Positions 1 through 7,448 are shown, numbered from the stretch's first letter. The stretch is DNA of 64,000 bases from Tuberibacillus calidus DSM 17572 (GCF_000430685.1 NZ_AUMM01000020.1:1-64000); one strand, 5' to 3'. Program-made: numbers and translations. The notes: generated from the letters alone by a model not told the origin.

Positions 1-26
1 AGTTTCCGAATCATACCCTTGCATAT

Positions 27-91
27 AAATTCGACAAAAAAGTGAAAAACCCTTGTTAAATCAACATTTTTTTGTTATTCAGTAGACCCTA
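27..91 (+). repeat. 65-bp element remnant, copy 1
   Basis: This 65-bp stretch recurs without a mismatch at 45754-45818, in the same orientation. It starts AAATTCGACAAAAAAGTG and ends TTCAGTAGACCCTA. The flanks differ at the two sites. In both places the right end abuts a gene missing its natural 5' end (ulaA here, uxaA at the other copy). It carries no gene of its own. The likely reading is the terminal part of an insertion sequence left after excision or deletion; the family cannot be named from this piece. Confidence 0.8.
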
Positions 92-773
92 CTTAATCGT
101 GGTTTTAATCGCTGGATATAGTTTTGTTGCTAAAAACGTAAGCGGTTCCACGGATCCGATCATGTTTGCCATTATTCAAGGCTTGACCTTTGCGGCTGGT
201 GTCACGGTTATCCTTGCAGGTGTCTGCATGATGTTATCGGAAATTATGCCAGCGTTTACTGGGATTTCAAGTAAACTTGTTCCGGGTGCCGTACCCGCTT
301 TGGATTGTCCGGTCGTCTTCCCATATGGCCCGACTTCGCTGCTTTTAGGCTTTATCTCAATGTTTATTGGTATGATTATTGGTATGTTCGTACAAATGGG
401 CTTTCATTCCGTCTACATCATTCTTCCGGGCATCGTACCGGCGTTCTTCGCAGGTGGTACGGCGGGGATCTTTGGAAACAGCACAGGTGGATGGAAAGGG
501 GCCATTGTCGGACCGTTTATTGTTGGCGTCGTTCTGGCCATTGGTACAGGATTACTGCTCCCGAGCACAGGAGATTTAGCGACAACCGGCAGTACCTTCG
601 GTGACCCATTCTATGCGACGGCAGGACTCGCCTTTGCTAAATGGACGAAACTCATCTCCGATAATATCATTCTTGGCATTATTGTTCTTCTAGTCGTTGT
701 GGCGGTCCTCTGGTTCCTCGGAAGAAGATGGACGACTAGGGAGCTCCAAAACAATCAAGAGATGGCTAAATAA
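72..773 (+). pseudogene. ulaA: 5'-truncated ascorbate PTS IIC component
   Basis: The product is the C-terminal half of the UlaA/SgaT membrane component (EIIC) of the phosphoenolpyruvate-dependent L-ascorbate transporter. The hallmark stretch PALDCPVVFPYGPTS and the following hydrophobic segments with GGTAGIFGNSTGGWKGA are clear. UlaA proteins are about 450 residues; only about 230 are present, so the N-terminal membrane half is missing. The frame opens at a TTG inside the 65-bp repeat and becomes ulaA-like from about base 91, so the junction is the repeat end. No ribosome site precedes it and no IIA/IIB partner is nearby. It is most likely a dead remnant. The window edge does not cause the truncation, because 71 unrelated bases precede it. 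Confidence 0.85.
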
Positions 774-851
774 TATCAAAGGGTCAGTTCCAATTTGTAA
801 CGTGTTCAGTTTAGGGAGAGGAAATATAAACGGAGCCCAAAACATCGGTTT

Positions 852-879
852 AAAACGACTCGAAAATTCGGGTCGTTTT
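852..879. terminator. Bidirectional terminator hairpin
   Basis: A 13-bp stem with one G-T pair and a 2-base loop is flanked by A and T runs on both sides. It lies 79 bp after the ulaA remnant and about 70 bp past the end of the minus-strand XRE/PIN cassette, so it can end transcription from both. Confidence 0.8.
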
Positions 880-947
880 TCCTTATGAATGGCCTTCTAA
901 TATTTGTATCCAAATACAATGGTCTTCGATTAATTTTCGGGACAATG

Positions 948-1106
948 TTAATAAAATATTTCTATACACCCTTTTTCTATCCATTTTGCTAAATTAGCAT
1001 TATCTATGGAGGTATAGTAGGACTGTCCGTCCAAAGAATAGACGACCTTTCTTGATTCGTCTCGGCCGCTCATCTGTAAAAAAGGAAAGATTTCATCCGG
1101 GCTCAA
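948..1106 (-). CDS. Small 52-residue protein, fourth gene of the XRE/PIN cassette
   Basis: This short reading frame starts at a TTG whose last bases overlap the TGA stop of the PIN-like gene (TTGA arrangement), suggesting translational coupling. It runs 52 codons to a TAA. The product begins MSPDEIFPFLQMSGRDESRK and ends KWIEKGCIEIFY; it has no membrane segment or signal peptide and is not recognised. An internal ATG at codon 12 is an alternative start but has no ribosome site. The tight overlap, the ordinary amino-acid mix and the terminator at 852-879 support a real gene. Its position next to a putative nuclease would fit a small antitoxin or modulator, which is inference only. Confidence 0.5.
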   Translation of the reverse strand: MSPDEIFPFLQMSGRDESRKVVYSLDGQSYYTSIDNANLAKWIEKGCIEIFY

Positions 1107-1843
1107 TTTCGAATTTTAAACGATAACTGTAGAATGTGATCATAGGACATCAGGATGTATTCCTTATTAAACGTCAAAAAATCATCAAGATCTAATAATC
1201 GAAATAAATTTTCGTTATTAACAAAGGTACTATACATTGTATATATACCTTTTCCGTCATCACTACATATATGGGCAGGACCGTAGTACTGATGAACAAG
1301 CAATAATGAAAAAAGGATAATAAAACGTTCGCCTGCATTTTTACCGCTATGTAAAATGATTTGTTTCAGTTTCGGAAGATCATTGGAAGAGCTTAAATCG
1401 AAGCGTTGTAGATTTTTTATAATATCTCTATTTACTCTGAAAGCTTCCAGAGCAAGTAATTTTATCGCATTACATATGTCTTGTTTTTTCGCCATTCCAT
1501 TTTCTAGTAATTGAAAAATAGACTCCAACGAGATCAGGTATAGCTGTTTCGTATCAGATAATTGTTTAAAAAGTTCAAGGTAATAATCGTTATATCTTTC
1601 CTTTGTAGGGATATTTCTACAAGACTCTTCTAACACGACATCTGGAATAAGGAAAATCGGAGATTGATGATACCCTTTTAGTAATAGCGGCAAATGCGAT
1701 AGTTGTTTCCCTAATTTTGTTAAAAACATATTATCTAACATATAAAAAGATTGGTATTCGTTTAGCGACCGGTACAATCGCTTTGCATCGACAGAAAAAA
1801 ATGGGCGTACCGATTCTAAAACAGGAATTTCGAGGACCTTCAT
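1103..1843 (-). CDS. PIN-like nuclease-domain protein
   Basis: This 246-residue soluble protein is third in an overlapping cassette; its ATG overlaps the stop of the ImmA-like gene (ATGA). The pattern of acidic residues suits a PIN-like metal-dependent RNase fold: D37 at the end of a first strand (FYMLDNMF), E72/E73 after a second strand (FLIPDVVLEES), E172 in NAGERFI, and D195/D196 in HICSDDGKGIY. PIN toxins of VapC type are about 130 residues, so this is a longer relative with an inserted helical region at about residues 80-160. The assignment rests on motif order only. The context (XRE regulator, ImmA-like protein, tiny downstream ORF) suggests a toxin-antitoxin or defence module. Confidence 0.6.
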   Translation of the reverse strand: MKVLEIPVLESVRPFFSVDAKRLYRSLNEYQSFYMLDNMFLTKLGKQLSHLPLLLKGYHQSPIFLIPDVVLEESCRNIPTKERYNDYYLELFKQLSDTKQLYLISLESIFQLLENGMAKKQDICNAIKLLALEAFRVNRDIIKNLQRFDLSSSNDLPKLKQIILHSGKNAGERFIILFSLLLVHQYYGPAHICSDDGKGIYTMYSTFVNNENLFRLLDLDDFLTFNKEYILMSYDHILQLSFKIRN

Positions 1844-2643
1844 CTTTCAGTCCTCCTTTGGCTGTGCACCGACGCCAGTAATTGTTCATAGATCTTACTA
1901 TATGATTTCTTAATTGATTGAAGATCCTCTTCATGCATCAGTCCTTTTGCTTTATCAAAAAGTCCTTCAAACCCACTGAAATTTATTGTATAACTAGGCT
2001 CAAAGAATGATTTGTCCATATCATGGGGGATACGATTTCGATAATCATAGTCTAAAGCTTTTTTCGCATCATTGATTGAGATCAATTCGTTTTGAGCGAG
2101 TTTAACAACAAGTGCTTTATACGGGATTTGAAAGATATTGATTAATCGCATCACTTTTTCCGGAAGAGATTGTTTTGTGTAAAAGGTATCTAAAAAACGG
2201 AAACTTCTTTCTAACACAAAGTCATTAATTAAAAATTCAGACGCGAAGAGATTAGGGAGCCGCTCTTTTTCATCATAAATCTGATCAATCTTGATAAAAT
2301 TTTGTTCGGGATTTTTAATATTATCCCTGTCAAAAAAGAAATGATAAAACTTGTGGGCCCACATGAAATTTTCATATATTCTTGGCTGTGCGGTATTAAT
2401 ATGGATATAATAATCGCCATTATAATAATACACAAGCCCGCCATAGTCGGGGTTTTGTATTGGAAACTGTAATACATTGGTATGTTCATAAAGGTAAGTT
2501 TTGATAAAATCTAGCGGCTTGACATTGGTAAGAGGATCTCCAAGGGAGGAAATGCTGTCCAGTGCCTTTTTGATTTTCGGTAAATGTGTTTTGTTATGCT
2601 CAAGAATCATTACGAGATTGTCTTTAGTGATCAATGGACTCAC
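1840..2643 (-). CDS. ImmA/IrrE-like (COG2856) protein with altered HKxxH motif
   Basis: This 267-residue protein resembles ImmA/IrrE zinc metallopeptidases, which usually cleave a partner XRE repressor. The expected helix is present as AHKFYHFFFD (H97, K98, H101), so the catalytic glutamate of HExxH is a lysine. The downstream FASEFLI segment, typical of the third-ligand helix in ANxFAxxLL, is retained. It may therefore bind but not cleave its partner. The start is GTG at 2643, overlapping the XRE gene by 20 bp; a TTG three codons on is possible. Pairing of XRE and COG2856 genes is a known toxin-antitoxin-like and mobile-element arrangement. Confidence 0.7.
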   Translation of the reverse strand: MSPLITKDNLVMILEHNKTHLPKIKKALDSISSLGDPLTNVKPLDFIKTYLYEHTNVLQFPIQNPDYGGLVYYYNGDYYIHINTAQPRIYENFMWAHKFYHFFFDRDNIKNPEQNFIKIDQIYDEKERLPNLFASEFLINDFVLERSFRFLDTFYTKQSLPEKVMRLINIFQIPYKALVVKLAQNELISINDAKKALDYDYRNRIPHDMDKSFFEPSYTINFSGFEGLFDKAKGLMHEEDLQSIKKSYSKIYEQLLASVHSQRRTER

Positions 2644-3031
2644 CCCTAGGATTCCCTGAATGGGTGACTGATTTTAGCACATCGATCAATTCAACCATTT
2701 CGCCGAAAAGCTGCATGCCCTTTTTTAATTCTTCGTCCACTGTTCCATGATACGAAAGTGCTACATAATCCATAAAGGAATCAGACCGGCTGCGTTTTAA
2801 TGTTTTTTCTGTAAATGCCATATCTTCCTTGTAAAAAAAGAATGGATCATTAATGCGGAACAGTTTATTGATCTTTTCTACATACTCCTCCACATTTCCT
2901 TCACCTTTTAAGAACTTATAATAAGCGGTCTTCTTAATACCGGTGCGTTCCATTACCCATGAATGTTTTAAACCTTTACGCTCTATATACTCTTTGACAT
3001 TTTGACCGACAATTTTGTTGGTTTTTGCCAT
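2624..3031 (-). CDS. XRE-family helix-turn-helix regulator
   Basis: This 135-residue protein has an N-terminal XRE-type DNA-binding domain (about residues 5-60: NVKEYIERKGLKHSWVMERT, then GIKKTAYYKFLKGEGN) and a helical C-terminal tail. It probably represses its own operon through sites at 3090-3178. The start is placed at ATG 3031 because GGAGGTG lies seven bases upstream; an in-frame ATG at 3058 has no ribosome site. It is first in the overlapping cassette with the ImmA-like and PIN-like genes. The cassette is AT-rich compared with the flanking metabolic genes, which suggests horizontal transfer. Confidence 0.75.
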   Translation of the reverse strand: MAKTNKIVGQNVKEYIERKGLKHSWVMERTGIKKTAYYKFLKGEGNVEEYVEKINKLFRINDPFFFYKEDMAFTEKTLKRSRSDSFMDYVALSYHGTVDEELKKGMQLFGEMVELIDVLKSVTHSGNPRGESIDH

Positions 3032-3089
3032 TACCTTCACCTCCATACCTACCTTCATTATAAATAAGAATGGGCGAGCTTTCTATATA

Positions 3090-3178
3090 TTTTCCTCAAA
3101 AAGCGGAATATATAATTATTTTATGCGGGAAATTATTAAAATGCCCCTTTTCGATAATATTTTTCCCCGAAAAGCGGA
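3090..3178. promoter_or_regulatory. Candidate operator repeats upstream of the XRE cassette
   Basis: Two 18-bp direct repeats, TTTTCCTCAAAAAGCGGA (3090-3107) and TTTTCCCCGAAAAGCGGA (3161-3178), match at 16 of 18 positions and start 71 bp apart. They lie 60-150 bp upstream of the XRE start. Autoregulatory binding is inferred; no convincing -35/-10 pair could be fixed. Confidence 0.4.
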
Positions 3179-3204
3179 TAACAACGCAAAACACTGACCA
3201 CTTT

Positions 3205-3239
3205 CCGATAAAAAATAATCGGCACAACGGATTGTGCCG
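3205..3239 (-). terminator. Terminator of the ABC/M50 operon
   Basis: On the minus strand CGGCACAA pairs with TTGTGCCG around a 4-base loop and is followed by ATTATTTTTTAT. It lies about 80 bp past the end of the ABC ATPase gene, between that operon and the XRE promoter region. Confidence 0.7.
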
Positions 3240-3316
3240 GGGTTTAAACCTGAATGGATTTTTTTAGTTGTCTTGGCGTATTCTCCGCTTGCCTTTTCAA
3301 AGGTGAGGCGATGTCA

Positions 3317-4060
3317 TCAAACAGCGCCCGGTTCGTGATAAAACAGGTAGGCTTCTTCTATGGTGTTAAAGGGTTCGGGGGCCAGCAATTCGGTTTTGGT
3401 GCCATTGAACAGAAGATGGCCTTGATTGAGAAGGCGGATATGAAGCTGGTCAGGGTCAATGGCTAAGTTGTCAATGATGTCGAGTTGATGTGTCGAAAGA
3501 ACAAAAGCCGATTCGTTCCGATGGGCGAGCAGATAGTTTTTTAATTCGTAAATCGAGATCGGGTCCAAGGCGGCAAAGGGTTCATCAAGAAAAATAAAAT
3601 CGGCGTTTAGGGCGAGGGCGGCAATATGGCCGACCTTTTTCTTCATCCCGTTCGATAAGGCAAAAATAAATTTGTTTTTCTCTTTTTCAAGGCGAAAGCT
3701 TTTTAAGAGGGCATCGACCTTTTCCAAATGGTTGTCGTCATACGCCTCGTACATTTTTAACACAAAAGTGATGTATTCCAGCACAGTCAGGTCTTCAAAC
3801 AGAACGGGTTTTTCTGGAGAAAAGGCCATTTTGTATTTCAGTTTCTTATCCGATTTGTCCCCGTTTTCCGTGATATAGCGGATTTTCGTTTGTTTCAGAT
3901 TTGCTTTTAAAATTTCTTTTATAAGCGTCGTTTTTCCGGCTCCGTTATGGCCAATGAGAGCGTACAAACGGCCTTTTTCAAAATGGGTTGAAACCCCCGT
4001 GAGTGCTTCCTTGCCGCCATAAGAAACGGATAAATCATTAATGACAATTTGACTGAGCAT
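3317..4060 (-). CDS. ABC transporter ATP-binding protein
   Basis: This 247-residue ATPase has Walker A GHNGAGKTT (37-45), signature LSNGMKKKV, Walker B FIFLDEPF and a switch histidine in STHQLD. It should power the membrane proteins encoded upstream in the same minus-strand operon (4062-6311). It is last in the operon and starts one base after the stop of the small membrane protein. The family resembles the BcrA/YydI/SkfE type used in antibiotic or peptide export and self-protection. Its substrate is unknown; the neighbouring M50 protease favours a peptide. The ATPase assignment is certain, the role inferred. Confidence 0.9.
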   Translation of the reverse strand: MLSQIVINDLSVSYGGKEALTGVSTHFEKGRLYALIGHNGAGKTTLIKEILKANLKQTKIRYITENGDKSDKKLKYKMAFSPEKPVLFEDLTVLEYITFVLKMYEAYDDNHLEKVDALLKSFRLEKEKNKFIFALSNGMKKKVGHIAALALNADFIFLDEPFAALDPISIYELKNYLLAHRNESAFVLSTHQLDIIDNLAIDPDQLHIRLLNQGHLLFNGTKTELLAPEPFNTIEEAYLFYHEPGAV

Positions 4061-4061
4061 G

Positions 4062-4349
4062 TTATACCCTTCCCCGCTTCGTAAAATAGCCTTTAATTAA
4101 ACGGCTGAGCCATAAAACAATTAGGGTGATGGGGATAGCTAAAAGCACGGCAGCGATGATGATGTTCATAAAATGGATTTCCACTTCGCCGTTCGTCAAA
4201 AGCCGGTACATCTGAAAGGACTTTGTCGGAAGATCCACCGTATGTTTCACGGGGCTGGTGAGATTTTTTGATAGAAGGTAAAAGGAAATGAAAAAACCAA
4301 TCAGGGCATTTAGAAACCAAATAATGACATAGACCCGTAATGTTTTCAT
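4062..4349 (-). CDS. Small two-span membrane protein of the ABC/M50 operon
   Basis: This 95-residue protein has two hydrophobic segments (about 5-27 and 60-84) separated by a polar loop and a basic C-terminus (KGYFTKRGRV). No family is recognised. Its ATG overlaps the stop of the M50 gene, and the ATPase gene begins one base after its own stop, so the three are probably made together. It is a plausible accessory subunit of the ABC complex or an immunity-type protein. Confidence 0.75.
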   Translation of the reverse strand: MKTLRVYVIIWFLNALIGFFISFYLLSKNLTSPVKHTVDLPTKSFQMYRLLTNGEVEIHFMNIIIAAVLLAIPITLIVLWLSRLIKGYFTKRGRV

Positions 4350-4963
4350 TGCGATTTCTCCTTTAATGTTTGTTCCAATACTCTGGCATCTTTGCCAAAA
4401 ATGAGGTTAAGAGTTTCAACGATAATAAGAAGTACCGCAAAAGTAGCGATGACGTCTCGGTCGGGTAGTAAAATTAAAATCACATCAAGTAAAATGCTAA
4501 ACAGCGAACCACCCAAGATAATGAACAGTTTTTGTCTTTTTTCAAGCTGACCAAAGGTTGACGGACAATAAGTGATTTCCACCGACCAACGCGTACTCTG
4601 GCATTGGTAGGGAATGTGATATTTTTCCAAAAAGAAGATATGGCCAAACTCGTGAAAGCTGACGTGGACCGCATAAATAAAGCTAAGCACAACAGCTATT
4701 TCCGTATTCCGAATCATCAGCCACCCAGCGATAATGATGAAGACTAATATCAGTATATTTTTACAAAAACAAAGATACAATAAGTACCCGTACTGTTTCG
4801 CAAGACGGCTTGGCATTGGGCTTTTGCGGGGGTGGCCTCCGTCCGTAGAAGATGGAGGATCTTTTTTATATTTTTTCAAGCCAGTACCAGGACCACAAAA
4901 GCTCTGCCTTCGCCCAAAAGGCTTGAGAGAGGTGAAGTGTTCCTTAACGTAAGGTCGTTTCAT
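4346..4963 (-). CDS. M50-type (site-2 protease-like) membrane metallopeptidase
   Basis: A hydrophobic segment carries HEFGHIFF, the HExxH zinc site of intramembrane M50 proteases. It is followed by a second hydrophobic stretch and NLIFGKDARVLE, whose Asp may be the third ligand. Similar proteases sit in SKF- and epipeptide-type peptide operons with ABC transporters. The start is uncertain. ATG 4963 overlaps the permease end but has only a weak ribosome site. ATG 4816 would give about 156 residues and remove a Gly/Pro/Lys-rich region (about residues 20-50) encoded by DNA resembling intergenic hairpins (4900-4927). The protease assignment is good; the N-terminus is not. Confidence 0.75.
   Translation of the reverse strand: MKRPYVKEHFTSLKPFGRRQSFCGPGTGLKKYKKDPPSSTDGGHPRKSPMPSRLAKQYGYLLYLCFCKNILILVFIIIAGWLMIRNTEIAVVLSFIYAVHVSFHEFGHIFFLEKYHIPYQCQSTRWSVEITYCPSTFGQLEKRQKLFIILGGSLFSILLDVILILLPDRDVIATFAVLLIIVETLNLIFGKDARVLEQTLKEKSQ
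4900..4927. repeat. Dispersed hairpin repeat, copy in the M50 5' region
   Basis: AGCTCTGCCTTCGCCCAAAAGGCTTGAG closely resembles 43669-43696 (GGCTCTGCCATTGCCCAAAA then GGCTTGGT). Weaker relatives occur at 7226-7250, 42052-42092 and 44355-44385. The other copies are all intergenic, which argues that this stretch may also be non-coding. Confidence 0.45.
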
Positions 4964-6311
4964 TTTGGTAACCGCCAATCACAAGCCATACAATCACCAC
5001 CAAGACTACCGCAGCAAATCCATACCCCGCAGCCACCCCATACCATGTCCCGAGTTCCTCGACCCGGCTTTCAAACTCCGGTAAAACTCTGTATGTCATA
5101 AGCAGGATAAAAATACTAGAAATAAGTTGAGCAAACGTGCCAAAAAATCGATGGAAGAGATAGTAAACGACAATCGCCGCGTACAAGCAAAAGTAAAACA
5201 TGATCAAGGTATGGATGTAATCGATGTCGTTTAATAAAAAATAAAAGTTCAAATGGTGTAAGGACGCAATGAATCTGAGGTATAGTAACAGAAATACCGC
5301 TCCGACGACAAAATAAAGATGCAAGAGATGACCAATGTATTTTATGTGTGATAAGCGGAGTACAGCGATCGCTTCGGCTGTTTTCGCCAAATTGGCAAAG
5401 ATGAAACTCGTCCCCCCAAGAATAAAAGCTAGAACATACACGTCATTCATGCTGGAATAGTGGTTGGCGAGTTTAGATATCACCGCAATAAACACGGCAG
5501 AAAAGAAGTTAAAAAGCCAGTAATCTTTGCTGTGGACGATGACCAAGAAACTGTAACCGAGGTTGTAACGCTTAAGCCATTTCAGCCTTCTTTGACTCAT
5601 TAACTGCTGATTCCGATACTCTACTTTAATTGCGCTTACTAATAAATACATGGCGAAGCCCATTAATAATAGTAGAAATAAGACATAGCCCGGCACAGAT
5701 TTGGAAAGCCACCATCTGCCAAGCATTCTGTGAATCGGAATCGCAAGCTCCACCGAAAGAAGCCCTAGGAATATCCCGTACTTCGTTAAAGTTTGGTAGC
5801 GCGGTGTGATGTAATAGGATAATCCTTTTTGCAGTATCCGTTCGATCGCGTATGCTGTGAGAAAATAGACTTGCACAGCTCCTTCCCAATATAAAAGCGC
5901 GTAAGGCAGATGAATGTTATCATAAATCGATAAGATCAGATAAAGCAAGATCACAGACAATACACAAGGACTCACAAAGGCAAAAATGTTTTTGAGATGC
6001 TTAAGAAAACTTGCGGTAATATAGTGGAGTAAAGACCCCTCGGTATCTTCCGATGCCTTTCCCCTTGTCATAAAAAAGATGTACGGCATCAGACCGCCGA
6101 TTAGGAAAATATACGCTGCTGTTGGAAACATTTCCGGTACCATGTCGATATGAAAACTGAACAGGGCTGGTGCAAAGGCCACGAGCCCAGCTCCCAGTAG
6201 AATTAATAAAAGGAAGAAAAAGGCTGACTCTGGCCGTTGATACAGATAAATTAACGCCCTGTTCCTTAACCTGATCACCATTAACCAAGCAAAATTAAAT
6301 AATTTCTTCAT
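4944..6311 (-). CDS. Polytopic membrane protein, probable ABC permease
   Basis: This 455-residue protein has about 10-12 hydrophobic segments along its length and is first in the minus-strand operon with the M50 protease, small membrane protein and ATPase. The start is set at ATG 6311 (MKKLFNFAWLMV) because a GGAGGGGGA ribosome site lies just upstream; the frame stays open for 37 more codons without a ribosome site. No named family is recognised. As the only large membrane protein beside the ATPase it is the likely translocation subunit. It overlaps the next gene by about 20 bp. Confidence 0.75.
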   Translation of the reverse strand: MKKLFNFAWLMVIRLRNRALIYLYQRPESAFFFLLLILLGAGLVAFAPALFSFHIDMVPEMFPTAAYIFLIGGLMPYIFFMTRGKASEDTEGSLLHYITASFLKHLKNIFAFVSPCVLSVILLYLILSIYDNIHLPYALLYWEGAVQVYFLTAYAIERILQKGLSYYITPRYQTLTKYGIFLGLLSVELAIPIHRMLGRWWLSKSVPGYVLFLLLLMGFAMYLLVSAIKVEYRNQQLMSQRRLKWLKRYNLGYSFLVIVHSKDYWLFNFFSAVFIAVISKLANHYSSMNDVYVLAFILGGTSFIFANLAKTAEAIAVLRLSHIKYIGHLLHLYFVVGAVFLLLYLRFIASLHHLNFYFLLNDIDYIHTLIMFYFCLYAAIVVYYLFHRFFGTFAQLISSIFILLMTYRVLPEFESRVEELGTWYGVAAGYGFAAVVLVVIVWLVIGGYQNETTLR

Positions 6312-6696
6312 CCCATTCCCCCTCCATTGGCAATTTTCCAACGTGAGCTTAGGATAAAAACGCAAACTCGCCATAGGTTGAATGCCAAAGTGGTGACGAT
6401 GGTATTTATAGCCAAAAGGCATAACTTTGGCAACAGCAGAATTTTTGTATGGCTAAATGCATTTTGAAAACTGAGCACTCCGGTAGCATCGGCATTTCAT
6501 AGTGATAACCTTGTTCAAAAAATAGAAATTTGCTTTAATGAAATTTTGGAATCAAAAGCGGTAATAAGGGTTGTACTACAACGTGGATTTCATGAATTTG
6601 CGAACAATGTACTTATACCGCTGGTTTTTAAGCCAATTACCTTAAAAATCGCGAAAGTATAACCCCCAGAAGAGCAGTCAGTAACTACTGTGTTTA
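6312..6696. other. Intergenic region upstream of the ABC/M50 operon
   Basis: This stretch should hold the operon promoter. No clear -35/-10 pair, precursor-peptide gene or RNA structure was found on either strand. It is AT-rich and has no frame with a good ribosome site. Confidence 0.4.
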
Positions 6697-7015
6697 AAAA
6701 TAGAAGGCTTGCAAAGTGTAATTTTTTATCGACAGCCTAGGCGGAATACGCCATCCTTTATTTTCGATGAGAAAACAAAATGGCTCTTTCCATGTTTCCA
6801 ACAAAGAAGCTCGCCGAGAGCCCAAACGATAAAAATAACGGCAACCACGACGACGAATACGACTAACGGATTAGCCAATACCGCTTTTTTCTTTTCGCTT
6901 TTGATGGAAAAAAACTGCCCAATCCGCATGAGTTGGAGATAAAGCAATCCGGACATGTTCATTACAGCTGATTGCATGTAGATCTATCTCCTCTCCGTTG
7001 CAAGCCTTCTATTTT
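6697..7015. repeat. 18-bp inverted repeat bracketing a small gene
   Basis: AAAATAGAAGGCTTGCAA at 6697-6714 is the exact reverse complement of TTGCAAGCCTTCTATTTT at 6998-7015. The arms enclose the small membrane-protein frame at 6726-6977, giving a 319-bp unit shaped like a miniature mobile element or a long-range RNA stem. A further partial copy (AAATAGAAGGG) follows at about 7030. Confidence 0.7.
6726..6977 (-). CDS. Small membrane protein or permease fragment
   Basis: This 83-residue frame starts at ATG 6977 behind a good ribosome site (GGAGAGGAG). It has one strong membrane segment at about residues 35-60 (NPLVVFVVVVAVIFIVWALG) after a basic stretch (KSEKKKA). Many ABC-2-type permeases begin in a similar way, so it may be the broken 5' end of such a gene whose last 25 residues are unrelated read-through. 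It lies within an 18-bp inverted repeat and points toward the ABC/M50 operon. Function unknown. Confidence 0.45.
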   Translation of the reverse strand: MQSAVMNMSGLLYLQLMRIGQFFSIKSEKKKAVLANPLVVFVVVVAVIFIVWALGELLCWKHGKSHFVFSSKIKDGVFRLGCR

Positions 7016-7448
7016 ACTATATTTTAAATAAATAGAAGGGTGGAAGAAATAGTCAAAATGAACCATTTTTGTAGAATTCTATGTTAATTTATGTAGGTCT
7101 ATATTACCAGTTTTATACAAGTATATTTGGCTTTACGCAAGCGGAAATTTGGCTTCCAGGGGGTCTGATCCAGCTGGGGTCGTTGACTATTCTAGTAGTT
7201 TTTAATGAGGCTTAGGCGATTGGACTTAGCCTTCACCCGAAAGGCTTAGGAAAGCAAAGCTCTTTTTTTTACTAGATATGCTCTGCCGACGAACATTTTA
7301 CCTTAAAAAAGCTTTGTTCTCTTTCCTCAAAATGAAAGATTTCAAGCAAAATAATCTAAAAGTTAAAAATAAAACCGCAGCTTACCATATAATAATAATT
7401 AAGTTATTCATAAAATGGTTGAATCATTGACCTAAAAGGGGTGGGAGA
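7016..7448. other. Intergenic region upstream of the sugar kinase gene
   Basis: No gene is visible. A dispersed-repeat relative (7226-7250, TTAGCCTTCACCCGAAAGGC then TTAGG) ends in a T8 run near 7270. A TATAAT at 7388-7393 has no acceptable -35. The promoter for the kinase/GH4 pair is probably here but cannot be fixed. Confidence 0.4.

Noticed and set aside
6312-6422. 37-codon upstream extension of the ABC membrane protein as a possible peptide precursor
   Set aside because: It is in frame with the permease, has no ribosome site or leader/core pattern, and the permease start has a strong ribosome site of its own.
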